In this document: in pieces, positions 26,240 through 40,100 of the stretch | Numbering within the stretch: the first letter of the stretch is position 1 | Layout: every line of letters begins with the position of its first letter | Origin: Phytoseiulus persimilis | Taxonomy: Eukaryota > Arthropoda > Arachnida > Mesostigmata > Phytoseiidae | Reading direction: 5' to 3' | Assembly (NCBI GenBank): GCA_037576195.1 | Contig: CM075102.1 | Location: 23,494,745 to 23,558,744 of the forward strand | DNA length: 64,000 bases | The notes under the pieces: model-generated | Databases searched by the model: none | Told to the model about the DNA's origin: nothing | Seen by the model: only the letters and a program-made list of their open reading frames with translations | Program-made: the position numbers and the translations under genes

Positions 26240-29200
26240 CGACGCGTCGAGACGAGCGCAAACACCTCAACAAAATACTCAACCTTACGTGCCGTCAACC
26301 TAATTGAGTGAAACTTTGTCTCGCTGACTATCTTAATCAGTTAACGACCAAGTTGTTCCATCAATCACCTGATTGTGTTCATCTCCCCTCAACTTGCTCT
26401 ACTCTCATGGATTCCGACGCCGGTGCCAATGTTGAGCACCACGGAGCCGACCAGTGCGGGCTCATCGAAAAGCTGCCTAGGCGATTTCGTGTGTTCAATC
26501 ATAACAAGAGCCTGTCTCCGCACTCGATTATTAGGTTAGTACCCCATGGATCCATCGGCACCGGTACGACCTAGTCTGTAACTTCTACTGCTGCTGATAA
26601 TACAGCAACAACTACTCTGACTAGAACCCCGAGCACCAGTGCTTCAGATAGTGCCGGTGCTCAATACTACAACAATTACCGTTACTCAGGTTACAACATC
26701 AAGCGCGCTATTTACCAGAACTACTGAAAAAACTAAATAAGTGTTTTCTCCTCGGGCGAATGATGAGCCACGCCACTCGTTGTGTCAGTTTTCGGATCCA
26801 TTATACTTGTGACAATGTGATTACTATGTCGTGTTAAGATCACAGTTTTAGACAATTGGTTGCTGACCTAATTTCGGGGTTAGGGTCTCACCGGAACGTT
26901 AATGAGTTACCATGGATGTCGATAAGGAGATCTGTACACTTGTTATGTTATACTGCTAGTGTTTTCCGCCCAGAAGTTGACTGTCGCTGCTGAAAATATC
27001 TCGATATCGATCAGCCAAGCCATCGCTGAATTCCGCGTATCCATAGTTGGAATACTCGATATTGTTAACTCAGCCAGCGTTCCACCTCCGAATTGGCCGT
27101 TCCTCATGTTCATCGCATTGCGACTCGCCTCGTATTATCATGACTCTGGGTACGTGTGTAGTCAATCTCTCTGGTGAGGACTTGGGTGAAGAGATTAGAT
27201 CAGCTTGCCTAGACTAGGTGTCGTTCAAAATCTCTGGTTATCCAGGTGATGATTTCCGCGATGTCGCGCTGCTTCGCGACTTGGACTGCTCAGTTCAACC
27301 GGAACCTCGATTATCGAGCGAAGATAGTTTCAGAGCTATCACCGAAAAATGCGAGACTCTTTGGGATTCCCTCAATGCACGGTATAGTTTCGCGTTCCAC
27401 TGCAGTCCATTAGCTTACTCCACATCGGGCACCCCGGTGGAATTCGTGGCTGTTTACGGTTCCAAACAGCAGCCTTGTGTTTGCGCTACTTCAAAACGGC
27501 CTCTGATGAATGACTGATCACAAAAACCGCGCCCCCGAGCTTCGATTTCACTCGACCCGACTCCCCTGAACGGATTCCCTCATTTTTAAACCACAGTACA
27601 TAGGATACAACAATCATTTTCTTGAGAATCATCGTTAGTGAAGTCGACGAGTGCAATTGACCGAAACAGCTATCATTGACTGTCCATGCGAACGAAGCAG
27701 AGATGATTCGATTGATTGACGCCTCAAGCACCGATTCCCATCATCCTAAGGGGTCCGAAAGGTCCAGGACCACCTGTCGGTGACAAACGGGAATCACTAC
27801 CCAAGCAAGCGGAAAAACCAAGCGATCCAAAACCCCTCGGCTACGGGCAACCGTCCCATTGCATTGTAAATACGTTTAGTGGACTCGGGAACTCGGGTAT
27901 CGCCAGACGGAGGAAGACTCGACTCAGAGATCGCTACTGATTGATTCGGATTCATTTCGAACCGTTTGCGTGCCTGTGTCAGTCGAAACTTTTGGGGTTC
28001 GGATGAATAAGCACCGTATGAATCACTGAGCGTGCGGGTGAACTATAGGGTCGAAGATTGGATGTTGTGTCCACCACACAATGTATAATCAACAAGGCAG
28101 CTGAACAGAGTCATGAGTGATGATATTGGTGATGATATCGACGAATATGATGAAATGCCGCGAGGGAAGTGAAAGCAACCATTCTCATCGCACTCGGTTA
28201 TTGATGTTTGGATCTTGATTATTACTTACTGGAGTTGATCACAGATGATTGTGACTCGATCAATGGTGTCTGGCTTCTTAATAAAGCTTCCGGTGCACCA
28301 TTGATCCAGCTGGATTGATTCTTTCGGATGCATAATTCACCGGAATGGGATAACAGCTGTTCGAGAGCAGATTACAAATGTATGTTACAGCATCATTGTT
28401 TAACGACATTGGTCGACTCTCGATTATCGATGATGGCCGCTGGACAAGCACGAAACCCTCACATTTGTGTTGCTGCTCCGAAACAGATCCGTACTAAGGG
28501 ATACTGGCAGCAGTGAACTCGTCACTGAGATTCGACGTCGACCGAATCACGTTTAAATAGTGTGCCGACTATGACGGATCCTTATTCCAAATTATCATAG
28601 TCACCACCCCTATCATCAACGACCACAATATTAGAGCGTGAATCAGGGGAGGAATTTTCCCTCAAAACGAAACTCACAGGGATACCAGACATTGGACGTT
28701 GGCCACAAAAAAAAGCAACACAACCAATGACGATAATTGAGCTGATGTTGAGAAATGTATTCTTGAGGGTGATGTTGTATAAAGATGCCATTATGAAATG
28801 CTGACGAAATACAAAAGCTGCTATAGCCATCCGCATCGGGACGGTTGCGCTCCCGACCATCGCGAAACTCGAATTAAGTGATATGAAATGCTAAACCTGA
28901 TCCACTCGACGACAGTTTGGGTAACTTGGAGTATGAACTGAAATGGTGTTTTTAGACAAGGCAAAAATCTGACCAGTTCACGTTGACGGTTATCCAGGGA
29001 GGCTCCGAAGGAGAGACCTATTCTGAGACGAAACAGGGAGTTATGGAGTAGAAAGAACTGAACGGACGCTTAACGAACGAATGGAGTCTACGAGGACTGA
29101 GAATCGGATCCAAAACGACGATGACGACGACTGTTGGAAGTTAACGACAAAACCAACGAACGAATAGCAAAAGAAGATTGGCGGGAAAAGTTGAGCTGAC

Positions 29201-29500
29201 GCAGGTTCGACAGATGTCCTCTTGTCAACGGCTGTTTACAATAAACTGCTGCAAAGCAACTCTGACTTGTGCGAGATGTGTTTTTCTTTACTTCGTCTCA
29301 CCTGTAACCTAGGGCCGCGGTTGAATCAGCTCATATCTGGTAGATTATCCTCCACACATGAATCTCTTCTAATCCTTAATCTTACCACTGTGTGTTTTAT
29401 AGCTTTCTGTATTTGGTGCGTCCTATTCGCTACGAGTCTTTCGACATGGGAACGTCTCTAACTAGAGATGAGGTGCAGTCAGATAGCGCTTTTTTCATTT
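26240..29500. other. AT-richer stretch, long 3' UTR or intergenic
   Basis: By eye this stretch is richer in A and T than its flanks and has no long plus-strand ORF. It contains AATAAA at 28,280-28,285 and a TGTAAATA Pumilio-type element at 27,865-27,872, both on the plus strand. This fits a long alternative 3' UTR of the gene ending at 25,818, but the minus-strand ORF at 28,582-28,860 argues for a separate gene at its right end. Confidence 0.3.
28582..28860 (-). CDS. Candidate 92-aa membrane protein
   Basis: A minus-strand ORF with ATG at 28,860-28,858 and TAA at 28,584-28,582. It has two hydrophobic stretches: MAIAAFVF near residues 11-18, and SSIIVIGCVAFFCG near residues 40-53. A polar acidic end (VVVDDRGGDYDNLE) follows. 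About 62% of first codon positions are purines. I do not recognise the family. It could be a small membrane protein or one exon of a larger gene. Confidence 0.33.
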   Translation of the reverse strand: MVGSATVPMRMAIAAFVFRQHFIMASLYNITLKNTFLNISSIIVIGCVAFFCGQRPMSGIPVSFVLRENSSPDSRSNIVVVDDRGGDYDNLE

Positions 29501-32500
29501 ATATTGCGTAACAAGCAGCTCGGATTTGCTCTCAAACTTTGTTCGTAATTAACCGACAGCGCTCCGGTTTCTCTTGGGAGGCTCCCGACTGTCGGGAGGG
29601 TCCCCCGCTCAAGTTTTGTATCGCGTGAGACCGCCACCGTCATCGATTTGCTCACCCCCGGTGAATGTCGGAAGCAAGCAAGAATTACTGTTTTCTTTGG
29701 TGGCGAATCGACTCGGGGGAATCGTTTTTCAGCTTTCGGGACCTGGAGCAGAGCGACGAAAAGAATAAATTGTTCCCTGAACAATGGTGTGTCGTCTCCA
29801 CCAGTTGTGGACACCCTTGGATCTCATCGCAGAGGTATCCAACAGCCTCGATGTGCCGATATGGGGCGCTTGGAGATCAATAGGGCCGTCGAAGAGAATC
29901 GGCATGTCGAACTACTCCACTTTGTAGATCAAATGTTCAGATAGTATTTTGTTGACAGGGAAGTTCGTAGGGAAGTTCCCTCAGAAACGCTCTTGACGCG
30001 AGCGGAGTGTTCCGTCTGCCAGGAGGACCCTGAAGTCTGGGAGATGAGGGAGTACTTTTTTTACTGAAAACATCACTCGAACTTTTCCTTGTGTGAACGC
30101 ATGAGAATACCGACACTTTTGCACGATGTAGCCAGATTTCAAAATTTCATCGATGACTATCAATTCCAGGTTATATAAGGCTGAAAAAGCAGTCTCTTAT
30201 CTTCCAGACTCTGGGGTTATTTTTTTATATGATGGAAGAGCAGGAGTTGACACGAATATATTCGGGAGCGTGCGCTCATATGATCTTTGGCACCCTCAGG
30301 GCACTCGTGTCTAAACGCGCGAGTGCGCAATAGTCACTGATGAGTACTCTCAATAGTGAGACGGAATGAAAGACTATCCCGAGCGAAAGTAACGAAGGAG
30401 AACGTCTCGATAATGCTCTCATTCATGCGAGCGTGGAAGCTCTGAACAATCGACATGGATACAGGATGAATTCGGTTATGGCCTGACAGGATGGCTGATT
30501 GAACTCCGGAGAAGCATACTGCTGATTCGGGACTCGATTCAACGATTTTCCTCCCATTGAATGAACTAGCCATCAAATTTTGGTACCAGATGACCGTGAA
30601 CTAGTGAGGAGGAATCTAAGCTTCCTCAGGAGGAGTAAGTGTGGCGCATCCCGCTGAAACTCCGGCAGGTTCATGAAGATTCGGGACTGCTCCTCACGAC
30701 TCGATCCTTATCAAGCAAGTCGTGATACGTGTTCCGATCCTCTGAAGAAGGTTGCTGGAACTACGTCTGATTTCGTGGATACTCGACCACCTTACGAGTA
30801 GGTCGGGAGCAAGGTCACCGCAAGGCCGTGTCCGCCCCACGTCCGAGTGGGAGGCGGTGAGAGCCAAACAGCTGGGAAGCGCCCGCAGGAAAACGAGGCA
30901 GGAGTACGAAAGCTTCGCTTGCTTCTGCTGGTGGCATTACTTTGCGAGACAATATGCTGTTTACTTCGCTTGGCCCTGTGTTTCACTAGGAGCTCTTTAG
31001 TTTGTGTTAGGGGACGACCCAGAGAAGCGAGTTGGAGAGACAGCGAGCCTCCCGCCATACAACTCTGGGAGAATGCGGGCCAAGCAACTAGGCAAGCGAG
31101 AAGCACCAAACCCTGAGTTAGCGGGTTCACTGGGGCCTAGCTGCACTAAGAATGACTACGAACTTGCGCAACTGACGCGTCCGTTGCTCTTAACGTCAGC
31201 TGCAATTATGGGTTGCTCCACCAGATAGTTCCGAACCTCTTTTCGCGGGCCAGTGAGCAATAACGGTACTTTGAGTGGAAAATTCCAAGATCGCGAACAA
31301 GGGAGGAGCAGAGCGGGTTCTCGGATTCTCTCTGACGAACTCAATCAGCGGCCGTGATCCGATCGCAAATGGTGGAGAGCAGTACATTGTGGGTTCGCTG
31401 AAATCAACAACAAGACTCGCATGGCTGAACGCTGAATGAGGCATCTCTCACTCGATTGTGCAGTGGGGCTTTCTTTCTCTTGCGAGCTCGCTCCGCTTCC
31501 CGAAGAGGAGAACGGAATTATTTTTCCATGCGTCAGTTAGTTCTCGAATCTATGCTGCAGACCTCCTCTTCGAATGGTCTCCGGTTCTGAATCGCTTTCA
31601 GAGGTAGAGACGGAGCGCTGGGCGGTGAATTGAGACGGAAAAAAAATCCGGCTTCTCGCCCGTTCCTCATACATCTTGACTGGACATGAGTTTGCTTAGT
31701 TCGGGACACGGATTTCACCGAAAGCACGCAAAGTATGCAAGTTACGGGAAATATATATCGACACTGATTCTCGCAGCAGTAGATATACCGAGGGAGAGAC
31801 TCTTCGGAAAACAAGGGATGTCTAGGTATTACGGTATCAAACTTTCGAGGAAGCCGTATTATTCAGGAACGCAGAACTCTACCTTCTCTCCCTATTCGGA
31901 ATGGAACTCGAGTTTCTGAATAATAGCTCCCCCTCGGAAGTTTCATTCCGTTATATCTAGACTTCCCAAGGATTCCGTATTTTCGGTAAATCGACTGCCG
32001 CGAGAATCAATATCGAATAATAGTTTCCGTACTATGCGTGCTTTCCGTCGTTCGCGTACCCCCGTACCGCGTACGACGCGAGCTCATGTCTGATCGTCAC
32101 ACACTATCATGGGAAGCAGCCAATGACTCGATGGTCATTGGCTGGTCATGAAGGAGGCGTCATGATCGCGCATTCATGTTATCGAACATATGCGCTCAAT
32201 GATCTCATTCCACCTATCAGGTTGACTGTCTTTACGCGAGCAAGGAATGGATCCCCACAGTTTTAGGCAGCTTTGGTTTCGTGTTTCGCGGCCAGGAGCG
32301 CAAGCAATGCCCTGATATGTCTTATTCCTATCTCTCCCGAGCTCGTCGCTCCGATACTACCGGTAGTATCCCCTATTGATCTTCACCCGGTTTCTTACCC
32401 GCTTTCTTGCTCCTGAACTTGATCCCGATTATTCTGGTCCGTTGGAGAACTGTTTGCAGGTTAGCTGGATGGGAGGGGAAGAAAGAACGTACTCAAGGGC

Positions 32501-34000
32501 AGAGAACCGAAGGGAAGGAGAAGGCGGGGGATAACAGGCCGGCAAGCAGACGAGGAGAAGACGACAACAGAAACAGGACACCGCCTTAACCAATACCTCG
32601 TAAACGTCTTAGCACACTTCACGAATCTTGAGAGCTAAGATGTTCTCGCCTTGAACCTCCTTGTTCTTCTCTTTCCCAATCTTTTCGTCCGGTTTGTCCC
32701 GCGGGGTGAAAAAGACTCCCTTCGGGCCGAGCTGGTTTCCCTCGTTCTTCTCCCGGACCTTCTTCCGTCTCTTCTGTCATTGATGAATTTAAGCCGGTTT
32801 TTCCCCTCTCTTCTCCCTCCCCCCCTCCCATCGTCGTCGTCGCTGTTCTCGATGGTTTTGAAGAAAAGCTTGGCTTGCGAAGGAACGAGCGAGCAAGGAA
32901 GCGATGCCGCTTAGTAGAAGTTGGGGATTCGGACCGAAACAGGAGGGCCCTTTTCAAACTAGTGGATAGGGCCCACTCGAAAGCAACAGGGCGCGAAGCA
33001 TTTTGATTGAGCACTTCAGAACGACCGAGAGACAGCGCGAGGCCGACATTGAGATAGCAATCCAAGCGAGCACCCACTGAACGGAAAACTGCTGGATCGG
33101 AGGGGCTCGAGAAAAAACTCTCCGTGAGCCTCCAGTGCTATTGGCCGACCCAGGGATCGCCGTGGTGAAATGAATTGATGACTTCGACGAATTTAAGAAG
33201 CCCCCTCCCTGAAGCTCGGGGGACGGCGAACGAGGACCTAGACGCCTTTTGTGCCTTGAAGGGAGGGATAGAACATGGATCGATCGGCTGCTCGGAAGTC
33301 GGTAGGCAAAACTTGCGGCTCCCCCACAACAGCAAGAATATTGCTTCGTCCATCCGCTAGTTGTTGCTCAGTTTCCATTCAACATTCGAGCCATCCATTT
33401 CCGACAAAGACGACACAGACAGGAGAGCGAAGTCATGCAACGAAACGCGAATCCTCCAGCCGGGATCGTTCCTCGTTTCGACTTCTCTCCGAGAATATGG
33501 GCAAGACCTCGGAGTTCGAAGTCGAAGACTGTGCTGTCTTCAATCCACGTTGGAAACTCCGCGAGAACACAGCATGGGCTCCGAATAGTTCTTGACGAAG
33601 GACTTGGGGATGAATAGAAATAGCCGCGATGAGCATCGACTTCAGCAGAACAGAGAAACAGTTAGAGACCGTCGGCGATCGGTGAAACGTGTTCAGGGTT
33701 ATCAATCGATTGGGGCTGACTGCCCCCGCCGTACGAAGACAGCAGCGTGCCCGGAGGGAGGAGGAGGAGGCATACCCCCTAGAGCTTTCGTCAGACCCTC
33801 TGGGCTCCAGTTTAATGGCCATCATTAGACACCGGCAGTTTCTGCAACCAAGAACTGGAGTCGGAACGCGGAGTAGCATTCGAAGCGGGCAGAGAGCAAG
33901 AAAACGGAATCGAATAGAAGGAGTGTACCGTTGATCCCATTTGTGGCAGCTTCGATGCACCAAGCCGCTCCCCTATCCTCGAAGAGGTTCGGGACTCTAA
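29500..34000. other. Non-coding stretch, nothing supported
   Basis: Overlapping short ORFs only. tatata-type sequence at 30,171-30,178 (gttatataagg) has TATA form, but no start site or gene follows that I can support. 32,460-32,930 is purine/pyrimidine-skewed simple sequence. Confidence 0.4.
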
Positions 34001-34003
34001 GGC

Positions 34004-34423
34004 ATGAACTCTGGGTCTCTAAACACCATCATTGGCTACTTCTCACTCCGGAATCGTCAAGCTTTTGGCCGAAATATTTCGAAGCTCCTCCATGAGCTCG
34101 GGTCTCCCTGCAATGAGCACAGGGCCGTCAGAGCTCGTGTGGCGGAGATTTCGTGGAGCTCGGTGCGTCACCCCTCATTACTCATTAGTTCATTATTCTG
34201 GTACGACGGAATAGATGCGGTAGATATCAGGCAGACCATTATTTTATGCCGGAAGCGAGGTCACCCGAAATTCTGCAGTTTTCGGGTATCGAACCGCAAC
34301 GAGAAGCGCAACAAGTCAGCCTCGGCTTCGAATTCAAATCCCAACCCTGGTGTTGAGTATGATTCGTCCTTCGAGACATTCCATAACTCCGAGGAGGCAA
34401 TCGAATCCCGCCGTTCTGGATGA
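34004..34423 (+). CDS. Candidate 139-aa ORF
   Basis: A plus-strand ORF with ATG at 34,004-34,006 and TGA ending at 34,423. It has a basic first half (SLRNRQAFGRNISKLLHELG) and an Asn/Ser-rich second half ending in acidic sequence. First-position purine content is about 52%, which does not support coding. No family recognised. Listed because it is one of the longer ATG-started ORFs not overlapped by a better frame. Confidence 0.18.
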   Translation: MNSGSLNTIIGYFSLRNRQAFGRNISKLLHELGSPCNEHRAVRARVAEISWSSVRHPSLLISSLFWYDGIDAVDIRQTIILCRKRGHPKFCSFRVSNRNEKRNKSASASNSNPNPGVEYDSSFETFHNSEEAIESRRSG

Positions 34424-36844
34424 TCCATGATCACCCACTTTGGGGTAATCTCACCCCACTGGTGGGGAGTCGGTCTTGAGGTAAGCCGCTGCACCTTCAC
34501 TGCTTATAGATGAGCACTCTTACCAACCCATCGTCTCCGAATTTCGATTGGCGGAGAAGTCGCCGATGGAGGTGTTAATGGACTTTTCCTGTCGGTCATC
34601 GATCGCTGACAGAAGCGAGCGTGATTTTCTCAGACTCCCGGACGAATGATTTCGATGTTGTACGCTCCCGCGCACCTCGGCTCGATTGAATAGATGAAAC
34701 CAGCGATCAACGAGCCGGCATCGAGGAGGGAAATAGAAAAGTCAGTTGCTCGTTTTGTTGTTTGTGCGTTCGATCGTGTGTCGTTGTCTCTTGTTATTGT
34801 CGCATCCTCCGATTTCAGTCGGGAACAGCCCGAAGTGGGACTCTGCTCTTCCAAAACACTGAGCGCTCTAGATAGCTTGAATTATTTTCCCGGGAGTCGG
34901 AGTTGAGCGTGCTGTTGTTCGCGGAGTCTAAAGTCGGAAAGCGAGAAGCTCCGACGCAGGCCCAGCGAAGCGAGCGGCAGCACAAAAACCTCGCGGATGA
35001 AAAGAAGCTTCTCCATCCTCGCAGCGTCTTTTTTCCCTCCTGACGCCTCCTTTCTGTTGCGGGAGAAGACATTCAATAATGATGCCGCTTGAAGGCAGGC
35101 ATACCGTCCCGCAAACCAACCCGAACGCGAAGAAGAAACTCCTTCTGCCGCCCGAGGCCACCACGGAAGAGTTGTACCTCTTCCGTCATTTCGTCGTTCC
35201 CGCTATCATCCTCTTCTGTGGATGGAACAACCCGAGCTTCCCCTCCCTCGATCTCCAACATCCCTCCTCTCCCAGTAGCCTTGCACTATCGAGATCCTCC
35301 ACCGGGCCACGCAACCGATGCGTGCCCCTCGCACCGAACTTGTTAGCTGCCTACTCTTGTTTGCCGGTCCGTCGCTCGTTCTGTTGCCGGGTCGGAGAGG
35401 TCTTCATCTGCTGCCGCCTTCCATCTCGCCTGATCGCTCTCTCGGCCGGAGCTCTGGAACCAGTTCGTGGCGACTGGTTCGTGATTCTTGATCTCCGTTT
35501 TGGACTCCGACATGCAGGATTAGGTTCGTAGAAGCGGACAGGAGCGTTCGGTACCGTCGCTGCGTTCGGTCGTGTCCGAAACTCAAAGCATTCTTCAACG
35601 CTGTTCCTCGCTGAGGACGCTTATTTCACTACGGAATCACCTGATGCGACCGATGCAAATCAGTGTTTGAAAAGTTCCGGTACTATAGATCGATCCGACC
35701 GTAAACGATCCACAAATGCGAGGAAAATCCGTCCTTCTGCCCTGCACGAGGGATCTGCGGCCGCTACCGCCACCGCCGCTGACGTTCATTCAGGACCACC
35801 ACGCTTTGAGCGCGTGAATCACCGCAGCGCGGGAGACATTCTTGCCGAATATCTTCCAGCCGTCGCAGTCGAATAGATCCTCTGTCCTTGAGCGAAATGG
35901 TCCAGTTGTCGTTATCCATTCCCAACGTTGAGATTTCTTTCCCGAAACGCTGCGCCTCCCTAAGCTCTTCTTTTGAAGGATTCCTCAGAATAGGCTAGCT
36001 GTCGGAAAAATGGAAGTAAATATCCAGGAAAGGACGAAGCTGAGCAAAGCAAACTTCCGTTGTTGTCGCTGTCGTTCGGGGAGAAGAAGCAGGTGACGTC
36101 GAAGAATGCTGGCTGCACGTTCCCCATCGAATACTGCAGCTTCCGCTGCCCCCCCCCCCCTCTTCCCCTCCCTCCTACTCAGAGAGCGGATGACAGGCAG
36201 AGCTGGCGGCTGGCTAGCTGTTCGAGCCTGTCTGGCACCCAACAGCTCTGTTTACCCTTGTGATTTGCTTGTGAGCAAACTGAACTCGGGCAACGAGCGA
36301 GACTCGTTGCAGCTCCGCTAGAAACTAACGCTTTTGAGTGGAGGCCTCCGCTTTTCCACCACTGCCCATCGCTGCGAGCAAGTACCACTGCGCAGCCACC
36401 AGTTTCGGCGACGGTGGGAAGAAGAACCACTTCTGTCGCTGTTGCGGAATTCCGCACTTCAAATAACCAGTCGAAAGCGAACAACTGTTCTTTCTGCGTG
36501 AACTGTGTCCATCTGCGGGATCCCAGCTTGTTCGAACGTTCGTCCCTGACCCCATTCACTGAGCGGGAACTACAACGGGCTCCGAATATCGAGGGATCAG
36601 TGGACTTCCGTGATCAGGAACAGGCGCTCCGAAAGCCGAGAACCCCCGGCCACTCGCGCTCCCGGGGGGGTCGCTGGCTTCTGAGGCTCAGGAGTCTAAC
36701 AGATACCTTGATTTCATCCCAGTTCCCTTAGCCGTGAATGTCGGACTGTCGGAGAAAGCTGATGTTGTCAGCCACTCAGAAAAGAGCTGAATCGGTGCAT
36801 CCAGCGACTGGGGGCTTCTTAGAGATATGAGCGAACAGGCTGGC

Positions 36845-37294
36845 TCACTTGAAAATCGAAAAAGAGGCGAATGACGCGATCGGAAGGCATGAGGAGCGCA
36901 TGAGGCAGAGGAACAGTCCAGTGCCCAAGGTACGAAAATTTGAAACAGTTGGGGAGATATGTTCCGCCCGAATGAGACGATCTGGGCAATGCAGGCACGT
37001 GAGCATGGTCGCTATTTCGAGCGTTTGATCACAACTTCCGTAACGTAAAGCTCCCTGACCTGAGTTGGGGATAGGGTCCTGTTGAGGTGACCGAATAATC
37101 CGGCGAGAGGGGACACCTTGCACGGAGTCAATCAGAGACAGATTTTTTTCGTCAGAGGAACCGCCTGGAAGGAGAGCGCTCAGAGCCATGGGGGGAGCTT
37201 CGAACTGTTGATCACGTGGGTACGGCTTCGTTCGAGGTGCTGAATGGGCACTCGGGGGAATGAGCAGCTCGGGAGAAGCTGCTCTTCGAACCAT
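36845..37294 (-). CDS. Candidate 149-aa ORF, minus strand
   Basis: ATG at 37,294-37,292, with a stop just below 36,848. Pro/Ser-rich first half, then a segment with LTCLHCPDRLIRAEH and a hydrophobic Cys-containing end. No signal peptide and no domain recognised. Weak, because the surrounding region is dense in chance ORFs. Confidence 0.2.
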   Translation of the reverse strand: MVRRAASPELLIPPSAHSAPRTKPYPRDQQFEAPPMALSALLPGGSSDEKNLSLIDSVQGVPSRRIIRSPQQDPIPNSGQGALRYGSCDQTLEIATMLTCLHCPDRLIRAEHISPTVSNFRTLGTGLFLCLMRSSCLPIASFASFSIFK

Positions 37295-37379
37295 TCAAAC
37301 TTGAGGAGATTGAAATGTCGCGCGGACCCCCAATCAAGGATGTGATCAGCGCATAGCGACGAAGTAAATTAATCGTCGA

Positions 37380-40100
37380 CGCTCAATTAATGAGTGAGTG
37401 AATGAAAGCCAGACTAAATGGAAAAGTCAGCCAGCCAGTGAGCCAGTAGGACAACGCCCAATTACAGCAATTCGAGCCAGTGGGCCCGCTCGTCTGCACG
37501 TTCGCCCTACTGCCTCGCTGACTGCCTACATGCAGATGTATGTGGGAGAGCGTTTGCAACAACTTCCTTAATGAATTTCGGAGATAATAGCTAATAAATT
37601 AGTTGAAATAGAAGCGTTCGGGAAGCTCGTCAGCCGACAGTTCAGTCGCCCGAAGCAAAATAGTCAACGGACGCAGAGACAGACAGACAGACCTACCGAG
37701 TCGTCGAGCGATTGGCTGGGCGGCAGGGACGAATGAGAAAAAACAAAACTCCAAAAGAGCTCTCAAGTCGGAGCAAGAACAAGAGGAGGAAAAGGAACCG
37801 AGGATTTTGTCTGCTCTGATCGAGCCAAAGCCGTTCAGCCATCCACCCAGTTGGTCGGTCGGGTGGCTGGCTAGCGAGGGAGCAAACGAAAGTAAACGAG
37901 AGGGACACAACGAGTGAGGAAGAGCTCCAGTAGCAGCATCAGCGACTACAGCGGCGTTTAATCCGGGAGGGGGAGGCAGCAGCAGCCGCCGCAGCAAGAT
38001 TGGCAACGGATGACCAAAGCAGGAAACGAAACAACGACCGACTCTTTTGAGATAAATAGAAAGATAGACAAATTGCAGCAAGCGAGCCAACCGGTCAGCT
38101 GGCCGACAGGAGGAGCGCCCGGCGCAGCTGCTGGGGCACCGGCCTAGGAGAGCAGCATGGAAGAAGAGAGGAAAGAATCCTTTTTGCCCACCGAGCAAAA
38201 ACAACAACGATGACGGGAACATCGTCGATGTCGACGTCGACCGACGCCGCGCTGTCAACACTGCCGTTGCCACGACGGGGAGGCCTTTCGAGAAACAGGA
38301 GGTCGGGAGGGACCTCAGATGAAATCAGGAGAACCGGCGTTGCAGAACCAACCGACGAGATGCGAGAAGAAACGAACACAGCGGAATGGACAGAGAACGA
38401 TAGACCGCTGGACGACAATTCGAACATCACAAAGGGTGATCATGGTCGTTGTGCGCTCGCCTCCCAGGAGGAAAACCAGCAGCCGATCTCATCAGTGCAA
38501 GGAAAGTATTTGTTTTAAAGAGCAAAAACACAGACCCTCCACCAGTCGGGCTGTCAACTAGACTTCCAGTTAGTTCAGCCTGCTCCTCTCCCCGCTCAAA
38601 ACCATGGCCCTGCAACCTTCTGATCCCCCCCCCCCCCGCCCCTTATTCCGTCGTTGGACAACCCAGCCTTGAACTTCTTCATGACCCTCATCTCGGCGTC
38701 TTCGTTATCTCGCTCTTGTTCCTGTCGGCCTCCTCCCATCCGTCCCTTCCACGGCTCTTGTTCTGCCATGCGAGTCCCTTGATTCCATCTTTCGCCCCTT
38801 CATCTTGTTCCTTTGTTCCATCCACCTAGCTATTCCCCGAGACGGTAGCCTTTTCCCAGCAGTTCATTCCAAACCCTCCGACATCCAAACGCGACGGCTC
38901 CTCTCCACCGTGGACCTACGGAACCGCCGCCGCCTTTGATTCGACAACGACTAGACAATGTTGACAACGACGGCAGCGACCATACTTCGTCATCGTCGAG
39001 AGGGCTCTCCAAGTTCGCGTTGGAGCTTCGGTAATGAGCGGAGCGATACGACGCCAGCGGCAAGACCTTGTGGACCTCGCTCTGGGAGGAGGAGAGGAGA
39101 AATCCGCATAAAAGCACACATCCACGCTCATTCCACAAAGATCTCGGATCATGGGGAACGGGAGGCATGTTTGATATTCTTTCGTTTCCTCCCGAAACTT
39201 CTTGAGGGAATGCGATGTCGAACCAGGGAGAGCCCAGGCCTGATCGGGACGAAGCGGGTTGTCAAGGATTCTCAGTCGTTATAGGCAGCGTTCGCGGCGA
39301 TTCGGGTCTTCTGAACCCGTCCCGTCGACTAAGTCCGAGACGCGCGGTAAGCGTTTGTGACCGAGAACGAAGGACAGCAATCGGGCAAGCGATTCCGCCT
39401 GACCTTCTGCCGGCATCTCGGATCATCCCGGTTTCCTAGCGACCGACATAGCATACGTCAAGAACTTTGTCGACGATGACAACATCGCCATCATGACGAC
39501 GACGAGAACGCACAACGAGCAACTGCAGGGATTAGGGACCAAAGTGGCATCAATCGCGGCGCCGGTGTCAGGGGCGGCGTTCGAGACGCTAATTGTGTCG
39601 GTGGCAGCTAAGGGTGCAGTGGAGGTGGCAAACAAGAGGAAGAAAATCAGCCGGAAGGAAAAGAAGGTCTACCGTTTTCCCTTTCCTCATCAAACCGCTG
39701 CGTAAGTCCCGCTTAAACGAGCATCCAATCCACCCCACGTTCGCGTGCCCTTCCTGCCCCACTCTGTCCCACTTCGGATCGCTATTGTTAGGGTTTCTTT
39801 TTCGTCTTAGCTGTCCTCTTCTCCGTTGACGATCATGGCAATGATCAGCACGCTCGCCAGAAACAGACAGACGGACGGAGGACCGACCAAGAGAAGGGCC
39901 CTAAAGAAAGAGCGGGTCCGAGGAACACAAAAGGATGCCGAGGATAGATCGAGGCAGCTCGTTGATTTGTTCGCCGAGCGGTCGGTTGGTCGGCTGGCTG
40001 TCGGATCGGTCGACCGCCTGACTGGTCTTCGTTCGTCTGCTCGTAGCCACGCAACCGACATCCGTCTCAACGCACGGACCAGGGGCAACCCAAGTGACTG
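37380..40100. repeat. Patches of degenerate period-4 simple sequence
   Basis: Cryptic tetranucleotide-periodic DNA: 37,380-37,460 (gagtgaatga, cagccagccagtgagccag), 37,678-37,700 (gacagacagacagacc), 39,860-39,885 (acagacagacggacgga) and 39,955-40,035 (cggtcggttggtcggctggctg). Long ORFs running across it (for example 37,599-38,273 minus and 39,826-40,347 plus) have skewed Ser/Leu/Arg composition and are not credible genes. Confidence 0.6.

Noticed and set aside
37599-38273. 224-codon minus-strand ORF
   Set aside because: Ser/Leu/Arg/Pro-skewed reading of simple sequence on the other strand; no domain and no recognised motif.
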